Shown here: piece after piece, positions 1 through 9,525 of the stretch
Position numbering within the stretch: position 1 is the first letter of the stretch
How the letters are laid out: the number at the start of each line of letters is the position of its first letter
DNA from: Chloracidobacterium sp. N
GTDB taxonomy: Bacteria; Acidobacteriota; Blastocatellia; Chloracidobacteriales; Chloracidobacteriaceae
Direction of reading: 5' to 3'
Length of the DNA stretch: 64,000 bases
Assembly: GCF_018304765.1 (NCBI RefSeq)
Contig: NZ_CP072642.1
Span: 975,501 to 1,039,500 of the forward strand
Translations under genes and position numbers: made by a program
Notes under the pieces: model-generated
The model's input: the letters and a program-made list of their open reading frames with translations, nothing else
Told to the model about the DNA's origin: nothing
Databases searched by the model: none

Positions 1-381
1 CTGCACGGCCGGGAACTCAACCTGCTGCTGACCGGTGAAGAATCCGCGCTGTCGCTGGGGATTGACGTGCCGGCGCTGCGCCGCAACCTGATTGTCTGGG
101 CTTCGCTGGTGACGGCAGCGACGGTCTCGGCCGTGGGGGCCATCGGGTTTGTTGGCTTGATTGTGCCGCACCTGTTGCGTCTGGTGATGGGGCCGGACAA
201 CCGCCGTCTGTTGCCAGCGGCGTTTCTGGGCGGAGCGGCCTTTCTGGTGGTGGCTGACATGGTGTGCCGTCTGGCGTCTCTGTCGGACTTGCGTCCGGGT
301 GTCGTCACCTCGCTGGTCGGTGGGCCGTTCTTTCTCTACCTGCTCATCCGATCGCGGCGTGCGTGGGCGGCATCGGTGTGA
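1..381 (+). CDS. FecCD-family ABC transporter permease, C-terminal part (5' end outside window)
   Basis: Membrane permease of an iron-siderophore or cobalamin importer. The frame is open from the first base, so the gene starts upstream of the window. The visible 126 residues begin with the cytoplasmic coupling region (LLLTGEESALSLGIDV) that contacts the ATPase in the BtuC/FhuB/FecD family, followed by the family segment GAIGFVGLIVPHLLRLVMG and two more hydrophobic helices. The ATPase gene begins 6 bases after the stop, so the two form one operon. The nearby cobQ gene makes vitamin B12 or another cobamide precursor a reasonable substrate, but ferric siderophore or haem cannot be excluded from this fragment. 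Confidence 0.9.
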   Translation: MHGRELNLLLTGEESALSLGIDVPALRRNLIVWASLVTAATVSAVGAIGFVGLIVPHLLRLVMGPDNRRLLPAAFLGGAAFLVVADMVCRLASLSDLRPGVVTSLVGGPFFLYLLIRSRRAWAASV

Positions 382-387
382 AGCTTT

Positions 388-1194
388 ATGGCGGTTCTCG
401 AACTCAACGACGTGTGGTTTGAGGTTGACGGCAAGGCCATTGCGCGCGAAGTGTCCCTGTCGCCAGCGCCGGGCAGCTTTCTGGCGCTGATCGGGCCGAA
501 CGGCTCCGGGAAGACAACGGTGCTCCGGTTGCTCGCCGGGCTGTTGTCGCCAACCCGTGGGGCGGCCTATCTGGAAGGACGTGACCTGCGCGAGTGGTCG
601 CGCCGGGAAGTCGCGCGGAAGGTGGCCGTCGTGCCACAGGACACGCATCTGGATTTTGCTTTTACTGTGCGTGACATCGTGGCCATGGGGCGGCACGCGC
701 ATCTGGGGCGTTTCCAGCCGGAAGGGGCGCACGACCGCGCTGTGATTGAGCAGGCCATGGCGCGGGCCGACATCCTGGATTTGCGCGCGCGGCTGGTCAC
801 AGAGCTTTCCGGCGGAGAGCGCCAGCGCGTCCTCATTGCGCGCAGCCTGGCAACTGAAGCGCCGACCATTCTGCTCGATGAACCCACGGCCAGTCTGGAT
901 GTGGCGCATGCGCTTGAAACCTACGAGCTGTGCCGAAGGCTGGCCCGCGAAGGCAAAACCATCGTGATGGCCGTCCACGATCTCAATGCCGCCGCCCGTT
1001 ATGCTGACCGGGTGGCGGTGATGCAGGGTGGGCGGTGTGTGGCGCAGGGCCAGCCCGAAGAGGTGATGAACGAGTGCCTGCTGGCCGAAGTGTTTGGCGT
1101 ACAGGTGGAAATGTACCGGTCACGCGGCGGGTGGATGAGTTTTGTCTTTCACCTGGGGCCGGTTGCCGCTGAAGTGGCGGAGTATCCGCGCTAG
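388..1194 (+). CDS. ABC transporter ATP-binding protein (FecE/BtuD type)
   Basis: Cytoplasmic ATPase that powers the importer encoded just upstream. The 268-residue protein has every ABC element in order: Walker A GPNGSGKTT near residue 36, the Q-loop (VPQD), the signature LSGGERQR, Walker B TILLDEPTASLD and a switch histidine in MAVHDLNAA. The length and the signature are those of the HmuV/BtuD/FecE family that serves FecCD permeases. The ATG lies 6 bases past the permease stop, so expression is probably coupled. The last 40 residues are a variable tail. The substrate (cobamide, siderophore or haem) is not decided by the sequence. Confidence 0.93.
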   Translation: MAVLELNDVWFEVDGKAIAREVSLSPAPGSFLALIGPNGSGKTTVLRLLAGLLSPTRGAAYLEGRDLREWSRREVARKVAVVPQDTHLDFAFTVRDIVAMGRHAHLGRFQPEGAHDRAVIEQAMARADILDLRARLVTELSGGERQRVLIARSLATEAPTILLDEPTASLDVAHALETYELCRRLAREGKTIVMAVHDLNAAARYADRVAVMQGGRCVAQGQPEEVMNECLLAEVFGVQVEMYRSRGGWMSFVFHLGPVAAEVAEYPR

Positions 1195-1201
1195 TCCTCT
1201 G

Positions 1202-1233
1202 AACAGACCCGTGCATCGGGCAGGCCTGTTTTT
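1202..1233 (+). terminator. possible weak rho-independent terminator after the ABC operon
   Basis: AACAG (1202-1206) can pair with CTGTT (1226-1230), enclosing a second short stem CCCG/CGGG (1208-1211 with 1217-1220), and the 3' arm runs into a short T tract. The stem is interrupted by an asymmetric internal loop, so this is only a plausible terminator. The rest of the 199-base gap up to cobQ shows no further structure I can name. Confidence 0.35.
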
Positions 1234-1393
1234 GCCGTAAGTGTCTGGGGGAGCGTCGCCCGGAATGGCCGGGCTGATCGCCACAGAGGGCTGGCTTTGC
1301 CGTGGACATCATGGCTAAAAGCACGGTGGTTCTCTTTGGCAGCCCACTTTTCGGGACATACCCGGACAGACGCAGACAGAGGAGGTGTTCACC

Positions 1394-2932
1394 ATGCCGG
1401 CGCGGGCGCTGATGGTGCTGGGGACGGCATCCCATGTGGGCAAGTCGCTGCTGACGGCCGGGCTGTGCCGCATCTTCCGGCAGAACGGCTGGCGCGTTGC
1501 TCCGTTCAAGGCGCAGAACATGGCACTCAACTCGGCGGCCACACCCGACGGCGGAGAAATCGGCCGGGCCCAGGCGCTTCAGGCCGAAGCCTGCGAACTG
1601 GCCCCGACGACCGACATGAACCCGATTCTCATCAAGCCGTCGTCTGATCAGACGGCGCAGTATGTCGTTCAGGGGAAGGTTTGGCGCAACCTGACGGCGC
1701 GCGATTACTTTTCTTTTCGGGTACGGGAACTGTTCCCGCGTGTTCTGGAAAGCTACACCCGCCTGGCTGAACAGTTTGATCTCATCATTCTCGAAGGAGC
1801 CGGCTCGCCGGCAGAAATCAATCTCCGTGACTACGACATCGTGAACATGCGCATGGCGCACGCGGCCAATGCCGCCTGCCTGCTGGTGGGGGATATTGAC
1901 CGGGGCGGAGTGTTTGCCTCCCTGGTTGGAACCCTCGTCCTGCTGGACGAAGCCGACCGCGCGCGGATTCGTGGAACGGTCATCAACAAGTTCCGGGGCG
2001 ACCGCAAGCTGCTCGAACCGGGGCTGGCCATGCTCGAAGCTCATACGCAGCGGCCATGTGTGGGCGTCATCCCATACCTGCCCAACCTCAAGCTCGATGA
2101 GGAAGACAGCGTGGCGCTGGAAGACCGCCGGACACCGGCCCGCATCTGGAAGAGCTTGCCAAACACGCCGGAGCGACCGCTGCGCATTGGCGTCATCGCG
2201 CTGCCGTGGATGTCAAACTTCACGGATTTCGACGCGCTGGCCGCAGAGCCGTCCGTGGCCCTGGCCTTTCTGGAACGTCCCGAGGACCTGGCCGGGGCGG
2301 ATGTCATCATCCTGCCTGGAACCAAGCAAACCCTGCACGACCTGCGCTACCTCCGCGAACATGGCTTTGTGCCGCCGCTGCTGGCGCATGCCCGGAACAG
2401 GCCACTGGTGGGCATCTGCGGTGGGATGCAAATCCTTGGGCAGCGGATTGAAGACCCGACCGGCGCGGAAGGCGGCGGCTGGGACGAAGGGCTGGGATGC
2501 CTGCCCATTATGACCGTGCTGCGGTCTGAAAAGTGGACGACGCCAGCCGTTGGACGCTGGCGGCCGCCGACCCTGTTTGGCCGGCCGGTGCAGAACCTGC
2601 GCGCCGAAGGCTATGAGATTCATCTGGGCGAGACCGTCTATGCCCCCGGCGCTGAAGGGCTGTTCGACGTAGTGCGCGCCACCGGGGAACAGGTCGTGGA
2701 TGGCGCCGTTTCACCGGATGGACGAATCATCGGAACGTACTTGCACGGACTGTTTGATGACGACAATTTCCGGCATCACTTCATCGCGGCTGTCCGCCGC
2801 ATGTGTCATGTATCGCCGGCCGAAAGCCTGCGCAGCTACCGGCTGGAGCGACGGCAACGCCTGGACGATCTGGCGGCGGCTTTGCGTACGGCGCTTGACC
2901 TGAACCAGATAGAGCGTTGGCTCGCAGTCTGA
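1394..2932 (+). CDS. cobQ: cobyric acid synthase CobQ
   Basis: Amidates the side chains of adenosylcobyrinic acid a,c-diamide with glutamine and ATP, late in corrin ring assembly. The protein (512 residues) opens with the dethiobiotin-synthetase-like P-loop GTASHVGKS and SDQTAQYVVQGKVW. It closes with a class I glutaminase domain carrying the nucleophile Cys in GICGGMQILG (residue 342) and the His in GTYLHGLF (residue 451). I prefer the ATG at 1394 over an in-frame GTG at 1385, because AGAGGAGG ends about 8 bases before the ATG and would overlap the GTG. The neighbouring importer suggests that cobamide uptake and synthesis are grouped here. Confidence 0.96.
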   Translation: MPARALMVLGTASHVGKSLLTAGLCRIFRQNGWRVAPFKAQNMALNSAATPDGGEIGRAQALQAEACELAPTTDMNPILIKPSSDQTAQYVVQGKVWRNLTARDYFSFRVRELFPRVLESYTRLAEQFDLIILEGAGSPAEINLRDYDIVNMRMAHAANAACLLVGDIDRGGVFASLVGTLVLLDEADRARIRGTVINKFRGDRKLLEPGLAMLEAHTQRPCVGVIPYLPNLKLDEEDSVALEDRRTPARIWKSLPNTPERPLRIGVIALPWMSNFTDFDALAAEPSVALAFLERPEDLAGADVIILPGTKQTLHDLRYLREHGFVPPLLAHARNRPLVGICGGMQILGQRIEDPTGAEGGGWDEGLGCLPIMTVLRSEKWTTPAVGRWRPPTLFGRPVQNLRAEGYEIHLGETVYAPGAEGLFDVVRATGEQVVDGAVSPDGRIIGTYLHGLFDDDNFRHHFIAAVRRMCHVSPAESLRSYRLERRQRLDDLAAALRTALDLNQIERWLAV

Positions 2933-2963
2933 TCGCCCCCAAGCTTTCCTTCCCCTCGTACGT

Positions 2964-5918
2964 ATGAGATTTCGCCTCACCCGCCATCCATTTACCGTCG
3001 TCACCTGTGGCATGGCGGCCGTGGCGTTGTTTTACATCGTCTTTGCGATAGTTGTTCTGGGGCGCTACGGTGGGTATGAAAAGGATTTCGGGTGGCAGTA
3101 CAAGGTTGAAGCTGACCACTATGCCCTGGCGGCCAGGGATGAGTCCTTGCGCGAGGTGGACGGCTGGCGGCTGGTGGCCATCAATGGCGACACGCGGCTG
3201 TTTCCCATCGCCCGCGACCGGATGATATGGCTGCACCTGCGTGACATCGCACCGGGGCAGACCTACACCCTGCAGGTTTCCCGGGGGGCGGAGATGCGGG
3301 AACTGACCCTGACCGCGTCTCTGCGCTGGCAGTGGCAACTCGTGTGGCACGCGCTGGCATACGGCCTCGTCACGCTGTCGTTTGCCGGTTTTGCGCTCTT
3401 TCTGGGGTTTCTGCGCCCGGAAGACGGACTGGCGCGGCTGGCGGCGCTGGCCGCTTTTGCCACATCCGCCATTCCCTGTTTTCGCATGCTGGAACCGGTC
3501 GCGCCGTTGTTCTCAACGGTGGAGTTGACCCTGTTCTATGCCATGGTCACGTCGTACCCGATCTTCCTGGCGCTGGGGGTGCACTTCTACGCCCGTTTCC
3601 CGTCGCGCGCGCGGCTGGCTGCGGTATGGCGTCCGGTCATTGTGCTTGGCTACGTGCTTGGGGCGCTCATTGGGGGTGGGTATCGCTGGCTGGACTGGGT
3701 GACGGTGCAGGGGCGGCCGCAGGCCATCGAGTTGATGATCCGCTTCGGGACGGTTTTTTATGCCCTTGACCCACTGGCGCTGGTGTACCTGCTGGCCGGG
3801 TTTGTCGTGCTGGTTGTGGTTGTCACCGGGAACTACCGGCGTTTGAAGGAACCAGACGACCGCCGCCGAATTCAGTGGGCCGTGTATGGGACGCTGGTCG
3901 GTATTGCTCCCTTTGCCGTGTTGACCGCCGTCGAGGTGGTTTTTGGCGCGTATCGCGGGGCGCTGGCCGCCAATCCAACCTACCAGCTTCTGACCTTTTT
4001 TTCCGAGATAACCTACATCGCCATCCCGGTGACACTGGGTTACACCATCGTGCGCCACCGGCTGTTCGATGTGAAGGTCATCGTCCGGCGGGGGGTGCAG
4101 TACGCCCTGGCCAAACGCGCCCTGACCGCACTGGTTGTCGTCCCGCTGGCCTGGCTGGTGTTGATGGCCCTGCTCAACACGCACATGACCATTCGTGAGC
4201 TGTTTCTGACGAACCCGCTCTCGGTGGCGCTGGGCATCTTTGCGGCGCTGGCCCTGCGTTTCCAGGCACCATTGCAGCAGTGGATTGATCGCCGTTTCTT
4301 CCGGGACCAGTATGACCGTGAGCGGTTGCTCATCGAACTTCCCGAACAACTCAAGCAACAGACCTCGCTGGACGAGCTGACCGACCTGGTGACGCGGGAG
4401 GTCACAACCGCACTCCGCCCAAAAACTTTTCGTCTGGTGTTTCTCTCCACGGCAGTGGGTCAGGAAACCCTGGCGGAAACCCAGAAGCCAAGCCGGTATC
4501 TGTCGCTGCCGGAGCGTTCTCCGCTGGCGGACTACATGCAGTTGGCGACGGGGGCCCAGGAGGTGCCGCTGCCGCCGGAAGTGCAGCTCAGTGCGTTTGA
4601 ACTGTCCATTCTTGAACAGGTGCAGGCTGCCTTACTCGTGCCGATGAAGAATGCCGATGGGCGGCTCGTCGGTCTGATGATGCTGGGGGAAAAACAATCG
4701 GAAGAACCCTATTCGGCGCTTGACCGTCAGACGCTGCAGGCCATCGGCGCACAGGTTGGCATCATTCATGACAACACCCGGCTCCGGGCACACGTGGAAC
4801 GGGCTGAACGGATGCGCCGCGAAGTGCTGGCACGCCTGGACGAACAGGAAATCAACCTGGTCAAGGAATGTCCGGTGTGCGGCCGGTGCTACGATGCCAA
4901 CGTCAACCTCTGCGCCGATGACCGGGCGGAACTCACCCTGTCTCTGCCGGTCGAGCGGGTCATCGAAGGGAAGTACCGCCTGGACAGCCTGCTGGGAAAG
5001 GGCGGGATGGGCGCGGTCTATCTGGCCCACGATCTGCGCCTCAACCGGTCGGTGGCCGTCAAGGTCATTCTGGCGCACCTGTTTGGCGATCCGGCGGCGC
5101 TGCGCCGTTTTGAACGCGAGGCGCGCACGGCGGCGGCGCTGCGCCATCCCAATCTGGTGGCCGTGTACGACTTCGGGCGCACCGGGGCCGGGGGCGCGTA
5201 CCTCGTCATGGAAGTGGTGCGGGGACGCTCCCTGCGGGCCGAACTGCGCCAGCGCGGACGACTGGACGGCCCGACGGCGGCGCTCTGGTTCGACCAAATC
5301 TGCGAGGGGGTCAAAGCCGCCCATGCGGCCGGGATCGTTCATCGTGACCTGAAGCCCGAAAATGTGGTCATCTGCCGTGACGAAGGGAGCCTGCCCCTGA
5401 TCAAGGTGCTCGACTTTGGGCTGGCCAAATCCAGCCTCGAAGATGAGCAGACCATCACGCGCCCCGGCATGGTGATGGGAACGGTGGGCTACATGGCGCC
5501 GGAACAGGCCATGGGGCGTGAAGCCGTCGCCGGCAGCGACATCTTCTCGCTGGGCGTCATGCTGGTCGAGGCCGTGACGGGTGAGGTGCCATTCCCGCGC
5601 CGCAACTTCAGCGAGTATGTCGTCGCTGTCAGAAACCAGGCCATGCGTTTGTCTTTGGGGGCGACACCGGAGGCGCGGACGCTGGAGCGTATCGTGCGCC
5701 GTGCCCTGTCACGTGAGCCGGAAGACCGGTATGTATCGGTTGCCGAGTTTCAGGCGGCTGTCATCCCGGCCCTGCGGTTCTATGCGGTGCATCCAGCCGC
5801 CGCGCCAAAACCTGCCTCAGCCGACGATATGCCAACTTTGCCCGCTCTCCGCCATCTGGAAAATTCCACCCACGCTCCCACCCTCGCCGAACCGGCCGCG
5901 CCGGACATCAAGCCATAA
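2964..5918 (+). CDS. membrane receptor-like Ser/Thr protein kinase: PDZ-like, multi-TM, GAF-like, zinc ribbon, kinase
   Basis: A 984-residue transmembrane kinase. Residues 12-35 form a first membrane helix. Residues 50-125 look like a small PDZ-type extracytoplasmic domain (DGWRLVAINGD). Residues 130-410 contain about seven more helices. Residues 450-620 resemble a GAF domain. A short Cys cluster, CPVCGRCYD with Cys 636, 639, 642 and 650, then leads into the kinase. Catalytic residues are intact: Gly loop GKGGMGAVY, Lys 700, HRDLKPEN (Asp 795) and DFG (Asp 817), so it should be active. The kinase is C-terminal to the sensor, the layout of bacterial sensor histidine kinases. Its 3' end overlaps selB tail-to-tail by 11 bases. 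Confidence 0.92.
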   Translation: MRFRLTRHPFTVVTCGMAAVALFYIVFAIVVLGRYGGYEKDFGWQYKVEADHYALAARDESLREVDGWRLVAINGDTRLFPIARDRMIWLHLRDIAPGQTYTLQVSRGAEMRELTLTASLRWQWQLVWHALAYGLVTLSFAGFALFLGFLRPEDGLARLAALAAFATSAIPCFRMLEPVAPLFSTVELTLFYAMVTSYPIFLALGVHFYARFPSRARLAAVWRPVIVLGYVLGALIGGGYRWLDWVTVQGRPQAIELMIRFGTVFYALDPLALVYLLAGFVVLVVVVTGNYRRLKEPDDRRRIQWAVYGTLVGIAPFAVLTAVEVVFGAYRGALAANPTYQLLTFFSEITYIAIPVTLGYTIVRHRLFDVKVIVRRGVQYALAKRALTALVVVPLAWLVLMALLNTHMTIRELFLTNPLSVALGIFAALALRFQAPLQQWIDRRFFRDQYDRERLLIELPEQLKQQTSLDELTDLVTREVTTALRPKTFRLVFLSTAVGQETLAETQKPSRYLSLPERSPLADYMQLATGAQEVPLPPEVQLSAFELSILEQVQAALLVPMKNADGRLVGLMMLGEKQSEEPYSALDRQTLQAIGAQVGIIHDNTRLRAHVERAERMRREVLARLDEQEINLVKECPVCGRCYDANVNLCADDRAELTLSLPVERVIEGKYRLDSLLGKGGMGAVYLAHDLRLNRSVAVKVILAHLFGDPAALRRFEREARTAAALRHPNLVAVYDFGRTGAGGAYLVMEVVRGRSLRAELRQRGRLDGPTAALWFDQICEGVKAAHAAGIVHRDLKPENVVICRDEGSLPLIKVLDFGLAKSSLEDEQTITRPGMVMGTVGYMAPEQAMGREAVAGSDIFSLGVMLVEAVTGEVPFPRRNFSEYVVAVRNQAMRLSLGATPEARTLERIVRRALSREPEDRYVSVAEFQAAVIPALRFYAVHPAAAPKPASADDMPTLPALRHLENSTHAPTLAEPAAPDIKP

Positions 5919-7797
5919 GGCGGGTGTTGCCATACCGCCGGGTGACGCCGGTTTGGTCAAGCCATTCGAGCAGGGGAATGGCGTACTTGCGCGGCAGGTC
6001 GAACAGCACCTTGAAAGCCCCCACATCGAGGGTTTCACCTTTCGTTTTTGCCTGCCGCAGGCGCGCCAGCAGTTCGGACGCGGCTTCAGCGTGCAGAAGA
6101 AAATCCCCGACCCGCACGAGCCGCCCTTCGGTCAGGAGCAGTTGAACGTCGGCCAGTACGTGCCCTTCCGGGCGGCTGGTCAGACGGCACAGGTCAGGCA
6201 GGGTCGGCATGTGCCATCCGGCCTGGCGGCAGAGCTGTTCCACGGTCTGTTTCAGCGCCGTATCAGCGGCAGAAAGTTGAATCTGGTGACTGGCCAGCCG
6301 CATCGTCCGCGCATCCGCGAAGACGCGCTGCTCCCGGACGAGCTGGGCCACAGCCTGCTGGAACACTTCGGCCGGCAGGTCGTGGGCCGTTCGCTGCCGG
6401 ATTTCCTCCCGGGGCAGATCAGGTTGGCGGGGCCGTTCCCGGTGGAGCATTTCGAGCGTCATAGTGATGTTCTGACAGAGCTGGTCGAGGGCTGTCTGTG
6501 CGACCAGACGCCGGGCCGGGCCAAGGAAGACACACTCCGGGGTGCGGCGGGCAAAGGCTTCCAGTTCGGCATCGCTGTCGCCGGTCAGGCTGGCCAGTTC
6601 GGCAAGCGTCAACCCGGTCGCGCCAGTGCGCCGGACAAATGCCATCCGCCGCTGGTCGCCGCCAGCCGCCAGTTGTTTCAGCAATTCATCTGTCTGCCGC
6701 CAGCGGCCGCGCCGGCGCGGTGGATGGGCATCGAGAACCTTGCCGCCGCCAATGGTTGTCGCCGGTGAGTAGCGCCGGAGAATGAACCGGTCATCGGGCA
6801 GGGCCAGCAGAGGCGCTTCCAGCCGGAGTTGGGCAAAACCGACGTTGCCGGGGGGCAGCTCGCGCCGACCGTCGAGCAACGTCACCCGCGCCATGACTTC
6901 GCTGGTGCCGTGGTGCAGGCGTACGCGGGCGTCATCCGTCAGAGGGGAGGGCGCGGTGGCCAGCAACTCAAGCTGTACGTCAAGGCGCGACGTTGGATGG
7001 AAGCGGTGCAGTGGTGTGACGACATCACCCCGGCGCAGGTCGCCAACCTCCAGAGACGCGAGATTGAGGGCCACCCGTTCCCCGGCGCGGACTTCCTTGC
7101 GCGCGACGCCGTGGACTTCAAGCCCGCGAATCCGTGTGACGAGTCCGCCCGGCTCGATGCTGACTTCTTCCCCAACGGCGAAAGTTCCTGAAATCAATGT
7201 TCCTGTGACAACCGTTCCAAAGCCCGGCCGGGTGAAGATGCGGTCAATGGGCAGCCGTGGCGGACGGGCGACCGCGTGGGGGCGGACAGTTGCCGCTTCG
7301 CCGGCCAGCGCCTGAAGCAACGCCTCGCATCCCGCGCCAGTGCGGGCACTGACGGCCACGACCGGTTTGCCGGCCAGAAAGGTGCCCTGGGTGAAGCGGG
7401 TGACATCATCCCGGATGAGCGCCAGCCAGTCGGGTTCGACCAGATCGCACTTGGTCAGGGCAATGACGCCGTGGGAAAGTCCCAGCAACTGGCAGATGGC
7501 CAGATGCTCAACGGTCTGGGGCATGACGCCTTCATCGGCTGCAATGACCAGCAGCACCAGGTCAATGCCGTGGGCTCCGGCGAGCATGTTTTTGATGAAC
7601 CGCTCGTGGCCGGGCACATCCACAAAGGCAAACCGCCAGTCCCGGTAATTCAGGTGGGCAAACCCCAGGTCAATCGTCATGCCGCGCCGCTGCTCTTCGG
7701 GCAGCCGGTCCGGGTTGGTGCCGGTCAATGCCTGGACAAGCGAAGTTTTGCCGTGGTCAATGTGGCCGGCCGTGCCGATGATGACGCTGCGTTCCAT
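5908..7797 (-). CDS. selB: selenocysteine-specific translation elongation factor SelB
   Basis: GTPase that delivers Sec-tRNA(Sec) to UGA codons marked by a SECIS element. The G domain is complete: [16 protein letters not shown] (G1), the G2 region [25 protein letters not shown] (G3) and TKCD (G4). Next come EF-Tu-like domains 2 and 3, then a long C-terminal part (from about residue 400) of winged-helix repeats that bind SECIS RNA, separating it from EF-Tu and eIF2-gamma. The 629-residue length is typical. Presence of selB implies the cell makes selenoproteins. selA, selC and selD are not in the window, and no in-frame UGA gene was recognised here. The nearest upstream gene on the same strand ends 36 bases away. 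Confidence 0.96.
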   Translation of the reverse strand: MERSVIIGTAGHIDHGKTSLVQALTGTNPDRLPEEQRRGMTIDLGFAHLNYRDWRFAFVDVPGHERFIKNMLAGAHGIDLVLLVIAADEGVMPQTVEHLAICQLLGLSHGVIALTKCDLVEPDWLALIRDDVTRFTQGTFLAGKPVVAVSARTGAGCEALLQALAGEAATVRPHAVARPPRLPIDRIFTRPGFGTVVTGTLISGTFAVGEEVSIEPGGLVTRIRGLEVHGVARKEVRAGERVALNLASLEVGDLRRGDVVTPLHRFHPTSRLDVQLELLATAPSPLTDDARVRLHHGTSEVMARVTLLDGRRELPPGNVGFAQLRLEAPLLALPDDRFILRRYSPATTIGGGKVLDAHPPRRRGRWRQTDELLKQLAAGGDQRRMAFVRRTGATGLTLAELASLTGDSDAELEAFARRTPECVFLGPARRLVAQTALDQLCQNITMTLEMLHRERPRQPDLPREEIRQRTAHDLPAEVFQQAVAQLVREQRVFADARTMRLASHQIQLSAADTALKQTVEQLCRQAGWHMPTLPDLCRLTSRPEGHVLADVQLLLTEGRLVRVGDFLLHAEAASELLARLRQAKTKGETLDVGAFKVLFDLPRKYAIPLLEWLDQTGVTRRYGNTRLMA

Positions 7798-7833
7798 GCT
7801 GACTGTCCACGCCTGCCAAAGAGGCAGGGGGGC

Positions 7834-8373
7834 TTATTTGAATCCGGCCTGGCGGGACGGAAGGCGCAGGGAGTTGGCAATGACCCCAACCTCCCGGTCG
7901 TAGCGGGCGCGGTTGTTCACCGGATAGACAAACTCAAAGCCAACCTGAAGCGATGGGCGGACAATTTTTCTGAGGTAGAAAATCCGCGTGCCATCCGATT
8001 CGTAGCCCGACACGACGAAAAAGCCCCTGCCGACCGTACGGTATGTGATCTGCCGCCGGTTTTCCGCGCAGCGGCGGAGTTCTTCCCGCAGGGCGCTGGC
8101 AGGTGTTTCCCCAAGAACGTTGTACCCGCCCCAGACGCGCAGTTCGGCATCGTCTCCGCCGGTGAAGACCTGCCCATCGCCGTTGTCGGATTCACCTTGG
8201 GGGGTGAAGTCGGCCGGGTAGGCAATACGATAACCAAAGCGGGCATTGGTGTAGGTCTGAAAACCCGCTTGTGCCGGGGTAAGTGCGGTTGTTGTGGTGG
8301 GGGCCAGCGTCAGGACCCAGCCGAACCACACCAGCCCGACAAGCCAACGCGCTGACTTGATGGCTGATTTCAT
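7834..8373 (-). CDS. putative secreted protein of unknown function
   Basis: About 179 residues. The frame stays open further upstream, but the ATG at 8373 is preferred. It is preceded by GGAG at about 10 bases, it starts a basic-plus-hydrophobic signal peptide ([20 protein letters not shown]), and it avoids overlap with the next gene. The mature part begins with [11 protein letters not shown] and contains NGDGQVF, a pattern seen in small secreted bacterial proteins without a known role. It may share a transcript with selB, but nothing connects it to selenium use. Function unknown. Confidence 0.7.
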   Translation of the reverse strand: MKSAIKSARWLVGLVWFGWVLTLAPTTTTALTPAQAGFQTYTNARFGYRIAYPADFTPQGESDNGDGQVFTGGDDAELRVWGGYNVLGETPASALREELRRCAENRRQITYRTVGRGFFVVSGYESDGTRIFYLRKIVRPSLQVGFEFVYPVNNRARYDREVGVIANSLRLPSRQAGFK

Positions 8374-8392
8374 CACGGTGACTCCGGTGAGT

Positions 8393-9475
8393 TCAAAGAG
8401 GACGGCGGTCCCGATGCCATGGCCCCTTGAACCGCATGGCATTGGCAATGCTCCGTCCGGGGTTGAGAAAACTGCGTACCATCCCGCGCCAGAACCGGTT
8501 TCGGACGCGGTTTTCAAAGCGTTGAATAAGGTACTTGTCCAGTGCATCCTCGCCCATCAACCACAGCGTGCCGACAGTGGGTGTAATGACCAAATCCACA
8601 TAGGCCATCGGGCTTTTCCCGTCCGGCCGGGGCGCCCGTCCGACGTTGCCCAGCGAGGCTTCGCTGATGGGTCCCAGCTCGAACTGCGTGCTGTAGGCGG
8701 CTGACCAGACCATCGCTTTCAGGCGGCTTTTCCAGTAGGTCTTGCGGGTGGGTTCGAATTCGAGGTAGCGGCCGCGCGGATCATTCTGAATCTGGATATA
8801 TCCCGACGCCGCACCCATGATGGGGTGTCCGATGTAGTTGACCAGAAACGGGTCCCCGTCCCGCCAGCCGCGCAGGTTGCGAACGGACTGAAACCAGTCC
8901 CGGAAAAAGGGGCCTTTGATTTCCTTGCGCGTCCCGTCCTCGGTGGCAAAGCGCAGAATATGTTGCAGGCTGTTGAACAGCGCCGCCTGCCGCAGGGCCT
9001 CACCCCACTGAAAGCGGTCTTCCGGGGCCTGTCCATCACCTTTTGCCGGGGCCTCATCCGGGTCCGTTGCCGGGGATTCATCTGTCGCTCCCTCACTGGG
9101 GCCTTTGGGGTTGGAAGCCGGTGGCTTCAGGTATCCCTTGGTCTCCGGGGATGGCTCCAAAGACTTCTGAGGGAAGCTGGCGACAGGAAAGACCAGCCTT
9201 GTGGGCGGATTGGAATGGGCGGCGTACGAAGAAGCAACCGGTTCAGGCGTGGAAGGGATGTCTTTGGGCGACCAGCCGATGTGCAGCGGCTTGATGTCGT
9301 CTGATGTCTCCGAATGGGGCGGACTGTCCTGGGCCAGCACCGAAGGCGTCAACACCAGACAGCATGCCATGACGAACCCCCGAGCACACCTCCGGGCTCG
9401 TCGTTTGGATGCTCTATGTAAGACAGAAGTTACATAAGGGTAAGACTTCAGTTTCACGCCAATGTTTCCCTCCAT
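8393..9475 (-). CDS. putative exported protein of unknown function (possibly DUF3943-like)
   Basis: A 360-residue protein with a basic N terminus and a hydrophobic stretch ending in VLAQD, probably a signal peptide. Residues 45-150 are a low-complexity Pro/Ser/Glu-rich linker. The conserved-looking C-terminal half contains NYIGHPIMGAASGYIQIQ and a repeated aromatic pattern that, from memory, resembles the DUF3943 family of outer-membrane-associated proteins; I could not test this. The start could also be an internal Met at residue 36. The gene ends 19 bases before the next secreted-protein start, so the pair is probably cotranscribed. It is divergent from the TonB receptor gene with about 50 bases between starts. 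Confidence 0.65.
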   Translation of the reverse strand: MEGNIGVKLKSYPYVTSVLHRASKRRARRCARGFVMACCLVLTPSVLAQDSPPHSETSDDIKPLHIGWSPKDIPSTPEPVASSYAAHSNPPTRLVFPVASFPQKSLEPSPETKGYLKPPASNPKGPSEGATDESPATDPDEAPAKGDGQAPEDRFQWGEALRQAALFNSLQHILRFATEDGTRKEIKGPFFRDWFQSVRNLRGWRDGDPFLVNYIGHPIMGAASGYIQIQNDPRGRYLEFEPTRKTYWKSRLKAMVWSAAYSTQFELGPISEASLGNVGRAPRPDGKSPMAYVDLVITPTVGTLWLMGEDALDKYLIQRFENRVRNRFWRGMVRSFLNPGRSIANAMRFKGPWHRDRRPL

Positions 9476-9525
9476 AGCTTGTTCTCAAACTTTTCGTTTT
9501 GGCATCAAAGGAGAAAAAGACGCCT

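Noticed and set aside
1195-1393. Cobalamin riboswitch before cobQ
   Set aside because: The gap contains GCCACAG but not the conserved B12-box and core arrangement; only a weak terminator-like hairpin is visible.
7276-8355. Long plus-strand open frame opposite selB and the secreted protein
   Set aside because: It has no family motifs and is explained by codon bias in GC-rich DNA; the opposite-strand genes have clear motifs. Similar long frames opposite lysS, the second TonB receptor, the SPFH gene and the MFS gene were rejected for the same reason.
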